DNA of 60,000 bases from Nematostella vectensis. Taxonomy: Eukaryota > Cnidaria > Anthozoa > Actiniaria > Edwardsiidae. The stretch covers positions 21,567,969 through 21,627,968 of the forward strand of contig NC_064035.1 of assembly GCF_932526225.1 (NCBI RefSeq), written 5' to 3'. The translations under genes and the position numbers were made by a program. This document shows positions 38,001 through 50,000 of the stretch, piece after piece (position 1 is the stretch's first letter; every line of letters begins with the position of its first letter). The notes beneath the pieces were generated by a model that saw nothing but the letters and a program-made list of their open reading frames with translations, was not told the DNA's origin and did no database searches.

Positions 38001-41000
38001 GCCCCCTTTACCTACTCCTAGCTTATGGCCTACATTTTACAATAAATATGATATGCCCCCTTTACCTACTCCTAGCTTATGGCCTACATTTTACAATAAA
38101 TATGATATGCCCCCTGTACCTACTCCTAGCTTATGGCCTACATTTTACAATAAATATGATATGCCCCCTGTACCTACTCCTAGCTTATGGCCTACATTTT
38201 ACAATAAATATGATATGCCCCCTTTACCTACTCCTAGCTTATGGCCTACATTTTACAATAAATAAGATATGCCCCCTGTACCTACTCCTAGCTTATGGCC
38301 TACATTTTACAATGAATATGATATGCTCCCCTTTACCTACTCCTAGCTTATGGCCTACATTATACAATAAATATGATATGCCCCCTTTACCTACTCCTAG
38401 CTTATGGCCTACATTTTACAATAAATAAGATATGCCTCCTGTACCTACTCCTAGCTTATGGCCTACATTTTACAATAAATAAGATATGCCCCCTTTACCT
38501 ACTCCTAGCTTATGGCCTACATTTTACAATAAATATGATATGCCCCCTGTACCTACTCCTAGCTTATGGCCTACATTTTACAATAAATATGATATGCCCC
38601 CTCTACCTACTCCTAGCTTATGGCCTACATTTTACAATAAATATGATATGCCCCCTGTACCTACTCCTAGCTTATGGCCTACATTTTGCAATAAATATGA
38701 TATGCCCCCCTGTACCTACTCCTAGCTTATGGCCTCATTTTACAATAAATAAGATATGCCCCCTGTACCTACTCCTAGCTTATGGCCTACATTTTACAAT
38801 AAATATGATATGCCCCCTTTACCTACTCCTAGCTTATGGCCTACATTTTACAATAAATAAGATATGCCCCCTGTACCTACTCCTAGCTTATGGCCTACAT
38901 TTTACAATGAATATGATATGCTCCCCTTTACCTACTCCTAGCTTATGGCCTACATTATACAATAAATATGATATGCCCCCTTTACCTACTCCTAGCTTAT
39001 GGCCTACATTTTACAATAAATAAGATATGCCCCCTTTACCTACTCCTAGCTTATGGCCTACATTTTACAATAAATATGATATGCCCCCTTTACCTACTCC
39101 TAGCTTATTGCCTACATTCTACAATGAATAAGATATGCCCCCTGTACCTACTCCTAGCTTATGGCCTACATTATGCAATAAATAAGATATCCGTCATTGT
39201 CTGCAGCTCTTGGTTCAAACCTGGTGCAACCCTGCGCTCACCATCTCTGGCCACCACCCTCATTAACAAGCTCTATGACCTGAATGATGTGGATTTTATC
39301 CTACCATGCACTGGGTATGACCTGGACATTTCCTGGCCTGCCTTCTCCAGGTATTTGGTGTTTTATATATAGTGTATGTATATTCTTGATGATATAATAG
39401 TAGAACCTCCACGTAAGAAGCACCTTTGTGACCAAAAACTAGGAACAAAACAAAAGACACTAAATGCAGCTGTCATAGAGTTTGACAAAAGAGTTTGAAA
39501 ATGGTCTGTCATGTGAGTTTGCCCGCTTAATGGATGTCCATCAGTTTCTCTTTATAATGCGCAAGTATAGTTTGTTCAAGAAACAAGCTGGAATACACTT
39601 CTGTGAAATTACGGTACCTTACTGTCATTCTTCTCCCTTACTGGATGGTTATTATAGAAGCCTTTGTTACCGTACTGTCTTCTTCTACCTTACTAGACGG
39701 TTATTAGAAGCCTTTGTTACCGTACTGTTATTCTTCTCCCTTACTAGATGGTTATTAGAAGCCTTTGTTACCGTACTGTTATTCTTCTCCCTTACTAGAC
39801 GGTTATAAAAAGCCTTTGTTATCGCACTGTTATTCTTCTCCCTTACTGGATGGTTATTAGAAGCCTTTGTTACCGTACTGTTATTCTTCTCCCGTACTAG
39901 ATGGTTATTAAAAGCCTTTGTTACCGTACTGTTATTCTTCTCCCTTACTAGACGGTTATAAAAAGCCTTTGTTACCGCACTGTTATTCTTCTCCCTTACT
40001 GGATGGTTATTAGAAGCCTTTGTTACCGTATTGTTATTCTTCTCCCTTACTAGACGGTTAATAGAAGCCTTTGTTACCGTACTGTTATTCTTCTCCCTTA
40101 CTAGACAGTTATTAAAAGCCTTTGTTACCGTACTGTTATTCTTCTCCCGTACTAGATGGTTATTAGAAGCCTTTGTTACCGTACTGTTATTCTTCTTCCT
40201 TACTAGACAGTTATTAAAAGCCTTTGTTACCGTACTGTTATTCTTCTCCCGTACTAGATGGTTATTAGAAGCCTTTGTTACCGTACTGTTATTCTTCTCC
40301 CGTACTAGATGGTTATTAGAAGCCTTTGTTACCGTACTGTTATTCTTCTTCCTTACTAGATGGTTATTAGAAGCCTTTGTTACCGTACTGTTATTCTTCT
40401 CCCTTACTAGACGGTTATTAGAAGCCTTTGTTACCGTACTGTTATTCTTCTCCCTTACTAGATGGTTATTAGAAGCCTTTGTTACCGTACTGTTATTCTT
40501 CTCCCTTACTAGATGGTTATTAGAAGCCTTTGTTACTGCACTGTTATTCTTCTCCCGTACTAGATGGTTATTAGAAGCCTTTGTTACCGTACTGTTATTC
40601 TTCTCCCGTACTAGATGGTTATTAGAAGCCTTTGTTACCGTACTGTTATTCTTCTTCCTTACTAGATGGTTATTAGAAGCCTTTGTTACCGTACTGTTAT
40701 TCTTCTCCCTTACTGGATGGTTATTAGAAGCCTTTGTTACCGTACTGTTATTCTTCTCCCTTACTAGATGGTTATTAGAAGCCTTTGTTACCGTACTGTT
40801 ATTCTTCTTCCTTACTAGATGGTTATTAGAAGCCTTTGTTACCGTACTGTTATTCTTCTCCCTTACTAGACGGTTATTAGAAGCCTTTGTTACCGTACTG
40901 TTATTCTTCTCCCTTACTAGATGGTTATTAGAAGCCTTTGTTACCGTACTGTTATTCTTCTCCCTTACTAGATGGTTATTAGAAGCCTTTGTTACTGCAC

Positions 41001-44000
41001 TGTTATTCTTCTCCCGTACTAGATGGTTATTAGAAGCCTTTGTTACCGTACTGTTATTCTTCTCCCGTACTAGATGGTTATTAGAAGCCTTTGTTACCGT
41101 ACTGTTATTCTTCTTCCTTACTAGATGGTTATTAGAAGCCTTTGTTACCGTACTGTTATTCTTCTCCCTTACTGGATGGTTATTAGAAGCCTTTGTTACC
41201 GTACTGTTATTCTTCTCCCTTACTGGATGGTTATTAGAAGCCTTTGTTACCGTACTGTCTTCTTCTACCTTACTAGACGGTTATTAGAAGCCTTTGTTAC
41301 CGTACTATTATTCTTCTCCCTTACTAGATGGTTATTAGAAGCCTTTGTTACCGTACTGTTATTCTTCTCCCTTTCTAGACGGTTATTAGAAGCCTTTGTT
41401 ACCGTACTATTATTCTTCTTCCTTACTAGATGGTTATTAGAAGCCTTTGTTACCGTACTGTTATTCTTCTCCCTTTCTAGACGGTTATTAGAAGCCTTTG
41501 TTACCGTACTGTTATTCTTCTCCCTTACTAGACGGTTATTAGAAGCCTTTGTTACCGTACTGTTATTCTTCTCCCTTACTAGACGGTTATTAAAAGCCTT
41601 TGTTACCGTACTGTCTTCTTCTCCCTTACTAGACGGTTATTAAAAGCCTTTGTTACCGCACTGTTATTCTTCTCCCGTACTAGACGGTTATTAAAAGCCT
41701 TTGTTACCGTACTGTTATTGTTCTCCCTTTCTAGATGGTTATTAGAAGCCTTTGTTACCGTACTGTTATTCTTCTCCCTTACTAGATGGTTATTAAAAGC
41801 CTTTGTTACCGTACTGTTATTCTTCTCCCTTACTAGACTGTTATGAGAAGCCTTTGTTACCGTACTGTCTTCTTCTCCCTTACTAGATGGTTATTAGAAG
41901 CCTTTGTTACCGTACTGTTATTCTTCTCCATTTCTAGATGGTTATTAGAAGCCTTTGTTACCGTACTGTTATTCTTCTCCCTTACTAGATGGTTATTAGA
42001 AGCCTTTGTTACCGCACTGTTATTCTTCTCCCTTACTAGACGGTTATTAGAAGCCTTTGTTACCGTACTGTTATTCTTCTCCCGTACTAGATGGTTATTA
42101 GAAGCCTTTGTTACTGCACTGTTATTCTTCTCCCTTACTATACGGTTATTAGAAGCCTTTGTTACCTTACTGTTATTCTTCTCCCATACTAGACGGTTAT
42201 TAGAAGCCTTTGTTACCGTACTGTTATTCTTCTCCCTTACTAGACGGTTATTAGAAGCCTTTGTTACCTTACTGTTATTCTTCTCCCATACTAGATGGTT
42301 ATTAGAAGCCTTTGTTACCGTACTGTTATTCTTCTCCCTTACTAGACGGTTATTAGAAGCCTTTGTTACCGTACTGTCATTCTTCTCCCTTACTAGACGG
42401 TTATTAGAAGCCTTTGTTACCGTACCGTCATTCTTCTCCCTTACTACTACTACTAATAATAATAATTTATTAATTTATATTGCGCTTTTTTCATATAATG
42501 ATCAAAAGCGCATTACAATATAACTAAATGTTGAACTAATATATACAATAAAATTTACAATTATAATCGAAAATAATATGAAATAATAGATTCATAGGAA
42601 AAATATTGAATAAAAAATAAAATAATAAAAATAAAAATATCTTTATATTGATGATTATGTGATATCAAGTGTTATACGCTAATTTAAAAAGATGAGTCTT
42701 AAGTTGTGCTTTAAAATTAAAGATACTGCAATTGATGGTGCGAAGATTTGCAGGGAGAGCGTTCCATAATGTAGGTGCAGCAACACTAAACGATCTGTCA
42801 CCGAAAGACTTCATCATTTTTCCGGGGGGATGCATTAAAGAAAGGCCCTCATTTGAGCGCAGTGAATAGCGCGCGTTATTCTTAATTCTAATGAGATCAG
42901 TTATGTAACGAGGAGCTAGCCCCTGAAGAGCTTTGAAAGTGATTAGCAAGATTTTAAATTTAACCCGATACCTTACAGGCAACCAATGAAGATTTCTTAG
43001 CACAGGCGTAATATGATCGTACTTTTTGCATGACGTGAGCAGCCTAGCTGCAGCATTCTGCACCCTTTGCAATTTACCCATTTCTCGTTCTGGTAGTCCA
43101 TAAAGGAGTCCATTACAAAAATCTATTCTACTGGTAACAAAGGCATGTAACACCATTTCTAGTTTATCCCTAGGCAAAAATTGGCTTATTCTCTTAATAT
43201 TGTGCAGCCAGAAAAACGCTGAACTACAAGACTTAGAAATATGGGTCGACATAGAAAAATGTGAGTCGAACCAGGCACCAAGATTGCGCACTTCTGAAAC
43301 TAGAAACTAGAAACTAGACGGTTATTAGAAGTCTTTGTTACCGTACTGTTATTCTTCTCCCTTACTAGACGGTTATTAGAAGCCTTTGTTACCGCACTGT
43401 TATTCTTCTTCCGTACTAGACGGTTATTAGAAGCCTTTGTTACCGTACTGTTATTGTTCTCCCTTACTAGACGGTTGCTAAAAGCCTTTGTTACCGTACC
43501 GTCATTCTTCTCCCTTACTAGATGGTTATTAGAAGCCTTTGTTACCGTACTGTTATTCTTCTCCCTTACTAGACGGTTGCTAGGAGAAGGACCATCCTCA
43601 CGTCGCAGCAGCATAAGCAGCATGTCAAGCGTGGATTTCAGGGTACGTATGGTCCATATGGTCCAGTCCCTGGCGGTACGTACGGTCCCTATGGTCCAGT
43701 CCCTGGCGGTACGTTTAGTCCCTGGGTTCTTTTTGGGCTTTCTTTGGTTGATGTGACTTCACCCGAATCCCTCTCCCCAGCCCTCCTTGTCTCAATTTAA
43801 TTTGTCAGCCATAAAACAGCCCATAATACTGAGGCAGTAAATGTTAAAAAAATTAAATATCCACAACTTAACCTCCTACTATATGTCACCCCACCCCCTC
43901 CCCAAAATAATATGAATACGGTCTGGTACCCTCTGCTCCATTGCAGCGATCATATGGGAACTAGCCTCGAGACAAAATATTTCCAAAAACCCCTCCCCCT

Positions 44001-47000
44001 GCCCTCCGCCAAGAGGTGAGTTCCCCGTCCGACTCGCTATCCACCCATAACCGATCACATCGATTTTTCATCAAACTCTACGCTGGCTTAACATTGCAAA
44101 TATGCTTTATATCTACGTTCTTTGTCGTTCTCTCATTTGATTCCACTTTTAGTAATGAACGTCTATATTTTGTTGTAGAGTGATAGAGCAGACCCCTTGG
44201 TTGGCTTAGCGATCGAGGTATCGTCCCTCAGACAGCTGTTCGCTGATCAAAGCCCGCTCTTAGCCGCTGAAAACAGCGATGGCTTTGACACTGTTAGCGT
44301 GGCCGATCAGCCTTCAGTCTCTGACCTGACGCTCTCTGTGTCTCGCGTACACCAGCAAGCCCTCAGATGGAAAAACGACTTAGAAACTGAGCGATATTCT
44401 GCCATACAGCAGGCAGAAAAAGCACTGGAGGATAGGAACTTCGCGATAAGAGAATCCGAACTCAAGTCGAAACAGCTCATGGAAAAGTATTCGCTGTTGT
44501 CCAAAACGGCGTCAGAAGACGCCAATGCAAAGTGTCGCGAACTGAAGGAAAAGCTCTCATTGGCCGAGAAGAGCTTGAGTGACAGAGACGCGGAGCTTGC
44601 TCAGCTTCGAAATGAAATTAACCAATCAGTAATGGCTTTCAACAATGCACAGCGCGAGAGCATTGATCTCGAAAAACAATTAGCTGCGACAGAGAGAAAG
44701 CACAACGAACTAATATCAGAGTATGACAGTTTGAATGCTAAGCTTCAAGCTAGGGAACAACACATTGCGGAACAAGCGGTTTCTATAGTTGAGTACAAAC
44801 ACCGAATCTCGAGTCTTGAGCAGAACGAGTCAGAGTGTAAAGAAAGACTTTTCGAGCTGACGGGTAGCCTGAGGGCCAAGGAAGTCGCGCTTGAGAACGT
44901 ACAGGAATCCTTCGAAAAATTGAACGGCATGGTGTTTGGGTCGTTCGAGGAGTTAGAGATGGAGCTGAAGGGTCGGTTGATGGACCGAGAAAAAGGCTTA
45001 CAGAATCAGAGCATGGAGAATAGGAAGCTAGCGCAAAGTCTGGACGAACTTCGACAGCAGCTCAGAGACATGAAGAACAAATTGTCTTACGCCGAGAACG
45101 AGGCGCAGAGATTGCGTGACGAGATTGCCGCGCGTGACGTCACGCACTCATCCGTGTGCGAGGAGTTACAGGGAAAGATAGCGCAGGCCGAGAGTGAATT
45201 ACAGAGATTGCGTGACGAAACTAGCACACGGGACGTCAAACAATCCGAGCTGCGTATCACATTAGAAAATAAGCTATTACTAGTGGAAGAAGAGTTAAAA
45301 ACATTACGTGAAGATAATGACGTTCGTGAAATCACGCATTCTGCATTATGCAATGAGCTGAATACAAAGCTCTCCAGCACACAGGGCAAGCTGCAAGGAT
45401 TGCGTGACGCAAGCGCTGCGCGTGAAGTTCAACACAGCGAACAGCGAGGTAACCTAGAAATCGAAATATCACGCGCTAATGATGAAGTACAGAGATTACG
45501 TGACGAAAATACCGAGCTTGGTGTCACACACTCCATGATTCGTGACGAGATGCGAGAAATGGCTGTTGCTATGCGATGTTACGAGGGACTGATGACTGAT
45601 TTACGGGCGAAATTGTCTGATTGTGTTGAAGCCAATGATGAGTGTGATGGTTCTTTCGAAGGCACCTTGGAATCCGTAGAACAGGTGATCAATTTTTTGT
45701 CGTTTGCCATCACGGAAATGCATCAAATGCGCAGATTTATAAAAATGTTTCCATAAAATGCGCCACCCGCCTGTCAAACGCATTGCAGTCCTCGCACCAC
45801 GCGGAACTTATCATTTTCAATGTTTTTATGCGTGTATTATTTGTTTACCATCCAAAGTAATCCCTTCTCCCTAATCAATATTTGTCATTGACTTTTTTAT
45901 ATTTGTATTACTCTTGTGTGTGTTTTCTTTTTGAACTGTGAGGCTTTTTTGTCTTTGTCAGCGCTCAAATGCCCTCGTCCGTCTTGTTGATAAACTAACC
46001 AAGAGATTAAGCGATATTACGAGCGAGCTTCAGCAAGCTACGAACCAAATGGATAAGTACCGGTCTCAAATCCAAGACAATACGAGCAAGATAGAGAGGT
46101 ATGGAATACGCTTGCTTAATATAGGAAGACATAACAGATTAATAATAGGTGCAAGAGAGGTATGATATACGCCTTGCTTAATATAGGAAGACATAATAGA
46201 TTTATAGGAGTAAGAGAGGTATGGAATACGTCTTCCTTAATATAGGAAGACATTATAGATTAATACGAGCAAGATAGAGGGGTATGGAATACGCCTTGCT
46301 TAATATTGGAAGACATAGTAGATTAATACGAGCAAGATAGAGGGGTATGGAATACGCCTTGCTTTATATAGGAAGACATTATATGTTGATACGAGCAAGA
46401 TAGAGAGGTATAGAATACGCCTTGCTTGATATAGGAAGAACTGATAGATTACTAGGAGCAGGATATAAATAACTTAATGTTAACTTTGGAGATTTGTGTT
46501 CTTTGTATTTATTCATGCTGATCTGTTGGTTTGTTTGTATGGATGACCATCTGTCTCTAGCCTGGAAGCCGAAAAAAGGGCTATTACGACCGATCTTGAA
46601 AGCTCAATAGAGAAGCGAGTCTCCATAGAAAAGGTAGAAGATGTGGGTTAATCCTGTCGCTTTTTTCCTCTCATCATTGCTCACACTGTCCCATGCTTCT
46701 GTGTCATCAATACTTACTGCACGTTTCGTGCTTCTTTTTAACTGGTTTATACTAGAAATGCTCTTTTTTCTCTTGCTATACTTCCCTATGTTTCCTCCTT
46801 TCATTGCCTACACTTTCCGATGTTTCCTTCTATTTTTGCTCATACTGTATTTTTTGTAGGAGCTACAATCAGTGAAAGAACAGCTGGAGACTGGGTACAG
46901 ATCACGTGATGTAGTTGAATCTGAACTTGCTGTCGCTACCGAGCGTTGTCGACAAAATGCGGCCGAGATATCTGATCAACAGCACGAAATCCTAAGCCTG

Positions 47001-50000
47001 AATGAGGAGAACACAGCGTTTCAGCAACAACTCGAAAAGCGCGAAAAACATATCCAAGAACTCTCTGAATCATTGGACTCTTTGCAGGACTCTTTGGCGA
47101 CATCGCTGGAAAAAAACCAATCGCTGCAATTGGAGCAAAAAAAGATCGCACATCACCACAAGTCACTGCAAGACGAGATCTTTTCCTTATCTGAAGAAAA
47201 AGCCAGTCTAACAGACGAACTTGGCGTTGCTAGGCAACAACAGGAAGCGGCCAACGAGGGGCGGATTCGCGCTGAGCGTGCGCAGTTGAAATCGCGCGAA
47301 GAGTTGGAGAGCTTGCGGTGCATGATGGATCAGGAAGTTGCGGCTCTAAAGTTCCAGCTAAGTTCAGAGGCGATTAAGTACGAGTCTAAGATAAAGGTAC
47401 GTGGGAAGGCTGTGTGTTTTGTTGTGTTGACAGCCTGGTGCTGCCTACTATGAGGAGAAGGTGTGGACCCGCGGAATAAAAGTCGCGGACCTGGTCCAAG
47501 TCGCAGGTCCTAAAGTGGACCTAATTTTTCCGGGGGAGAGGAAGGGAGGAAGTTCTCTGAATCCCTTTGCAGTATCCCCACGGGACGTTTATTTTTGGAT
47601 TTGGCTACATACCAGAGTGATCTAGCTTATGATTTTTAGTTTTGTCTATTGTCTATTGACATTCAAAAGTGGACTTTCAGCCGTTGTGGAGCCCCTGGGT
47701 ACGGGGCTGTAGGTGGTCGTTAGGCTATGGTGATTATTATCATGGTTAACAGTGCAGAAATGACGAGAAAATGTTTGAAATACAGTGGAACCTGGATTTT
47801 ACGATAACCCCGATTTTACGATGCCATTCTTTTCTCCCGGCGGAAATACAGTAAAATGTATAAGAAATTACCTCGATTTTACGATGTTGGATACAACGAT
47901 ATTCTCAATTTTACGATACAAATCTGTTCTCCTTAGCGTAATTTTGACCTCGATACAACGATATTATTCGATTCTGTCTATCATCATAGAGAGAAAAACT
48001 CAAGACACCACAAACGGACAGTACAGTTAAACTATTTTTTGACTTGACAGGTCTTTGTAAATACCGTCTTACAGAAAGTAACTAAACAGTCTTTAACAGA
48101 GTACAGTTACAGTTTTATTATTTTGTCAAGTCGATAATTCACCCGACCTCGCTACAACGATAATTTCAACGGATTTTTTTTGTATCGTAAAATCGAGGAC
48201 CTCTTTGCAACGATACCTCTATTTTACGATACATTTTCTTTCCCCGAGGCATATCGTGAAATCCAGGTTCCACTGTAAATTCATTTCGTATCAAATTTTT
48301 AAATTTTGGTGCGACTTTTTGTGAATTGTTATTGAAATTTGTAATTCTCGCCTCAGCGTTCATAAGCAATGCGTCGATTATCAAAAAAAAATTCACCAAA
48401 ACAGAGAGAGGTGTGCATGTGGGTCCCACAGTATTTGTGTGCATTTCGGCTCCTTAGTTAAAGTGTTTTGAATAGGGTGCGGAACCAAAGGGACTGACGG
48501 CTATAGTACGGCGCAATGTTTTTACGTTTTACGTCTTTTCGTTTATGGTAAATAGGTGTTGACTGTGGAGAGCCAGGAAAGTGCTCGTTACCAGGACCGC
48601 GCAGCAGAGCAGGCCGACCTGATAGCCGAACTCGAGACGAAGCTCAAGGAACGCAGCGAGGCGTGGCTGAATGAGAAACAAAAGTACACCAATGACATCA
48701 AGCATATTAAAACTGAGGTACATGAGCTTTCATTAATGAACTACAGACATCTCACTCATAGACACCACCCTTAGCTACATGCCTGCATTAAGACATCTCA
48801 CCCAAACTGTTCCCCATCTCAGGTCCAGCTGTGTAAAAACGCTTTGGACGGCACCAAACAAAAAGTGCTATCCTTAGAAAACGACCTGCTTCTCACTAGC
48901 AAACAGTTGGAGAAGGAGCGGTACCGGCACGACGAGACAAAGCGCAAGATGGCCTCCCTCGAGAACAAGCACGTAACTACCGAGCAAGCATTGAAGGTTC
49001 AGATAGGAGAAATGGAGAAAGACGCAAGAGAACTCAAGGACAGACTCATCACACTCACCCAGTACGTACCTGCATGAAGTACCGCACGCACTGACAACAG
49101 GCTCATTCTTGTTTCCAGTCCCTTTTCATATTTATCTGAAGTGGTTGATAGGGGCCTAGGACTCACCCAGAATTCATTGATTGCTCAGGATTGTTACCTC
49201 GCGCTTGTTCCCAGTGCCTTCTCATATTTGCTTGGCATTCTACCGCATTAGACAGAGTATCGCCTACTCTAGAAAAAGCTGCATTTTGTTTGTCTGTTTT
49301 CCCTGCATTTGATCAGAGAGAAAGCTGAGCTGTGGCGTAAGGCGGACAATATGGAGCATGAGCTAAAGGTAAAAGCCGCTGACCGCTGGATTTCAGATGA
49401 CGAGGTCAATAAGTGCACGAGCTGTAAAGCGGAGTTCTCGTTCCTCCTCAGGAAGGTATTTGTCTTGTAGTGGTGTGAAGAGGTGCCTGCAATCCTGGCT
49501 GGCGACTGATTATTGATTATTTTTGTATTGTAGCATCACTGCCGGATGTGTGGGCGAATATTCTGTCACTCTTGTTCGAATAACTGGGTTCGTACCCCTC
49601 ATAGCAGGTGAGTTAGGTGATGGCTCATATGACGTCGTGGTGTGCTTATATGACGTCATGGTTTGCTCATGCGATGTCGTGGTTTGCTTATTTGACGTCG
49701 TGGGAAGCGGGTTTGTGAGCGTCGTGTCTTTATTTTGATTGTCAGGAAGATGAAGCGGGTTTGTCAGTGCTGCCTTGAAAATGACAAGCAGATCAAGCCC
49801 CAGCACGTCACTCATGTTGGCGAGGCTGAGGAAGATGACTGCATGTCAGATGTCAGCGCGGACGACTCCCGTCGCAGCACCAGCTTGCTTAGTTTTTTAA
49901 GCGATGACGAGTCGCCTTCACAAGCCAGGGAGGAACACAAGAAGGGGACGGCTCCCTTAGAGCCGACCCAAGAAAGCAAGGAGAACTCAAACATCGGGGA

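Larger units (their letters stand above)
27064..39350 (+). other. FYCO1: FYCO1 RUN-domain exons (exons 2-5)
   Basis: Exons 2-5 encode the RUN domain, an all-helical fold used for small-GTPase interaction. Key stretches are ISDDDLTLQKLCVKLETLL, EKYTLLGHRKDYWHFI, QGKGRAFIRYALAKKMLADT and YDLNDVDFILPCTGYDLD with ISWPAF. They follow the order and spacing I recall for vertebrate FYCO1 (TLLGNKKDYW, GKGRAFIRYSL). Introns 3 and 4 between these exons (6.3 and 5.4 kb) contain the gypsy element and the 60 and 53 bp arrays. Confidence 0.92.
44179..49061 (+). other. FYCO1: FYCO1 coiled-coil exons (exons 7-12)
   Basis: Exon 7 alone is 1506 bp (502 codons). The region is rich in E, K, Q, L, R and S, almost without Pro or Gly, with continuous heptad-like spacing: for example ELKEKLSLAEKSLSDRDAEL, and EERLQSVKEQ-type segments in exons 8-12. 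A long parallel dimer rod, as in vertebrate FYCO1, is expected. Exon 7 contains an exact 96 bp tandem repeat (see separate entry). The open frame runs past the donor at 45684 to 45756, but GTGATC at 45685 and the in-frame exon 8 support splicing. Confidence 0.88.

Noticed and set aside
35014-39023. Several open frames of 75-324 codons (YLLLAYGLHFTINMICP repeats)
   Set aside because: They are translations of the 53 bp minisatellite in several frames, lie within a FYCO1 intron, and have no independent support.
39207-39232. tRNA B-box-like GGTTCAAACC
   Set aside because: It lies inside FYCO1 exon 5 and there is no A box or cloverleaf around it.
40031-42523. Open frames of 172-418 codons (hydrophobic LLEAFVTVLLFFS repeats) that look like multi-pass membrane proteins
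   Set aside because: Translation of the 51 bp minisatellite; open only because 51 is a multiple of three. Kept only as a possible in-frame exon extension near exon 6.
45685-45756. Extension of FYCO1 exon 7 to the stop at 45756 as a short isoform
   Set aside because: A good donor at 45685 and the in-phase exon 8 make splicing the simplest reading; intron retention cannot be judged from DNA.
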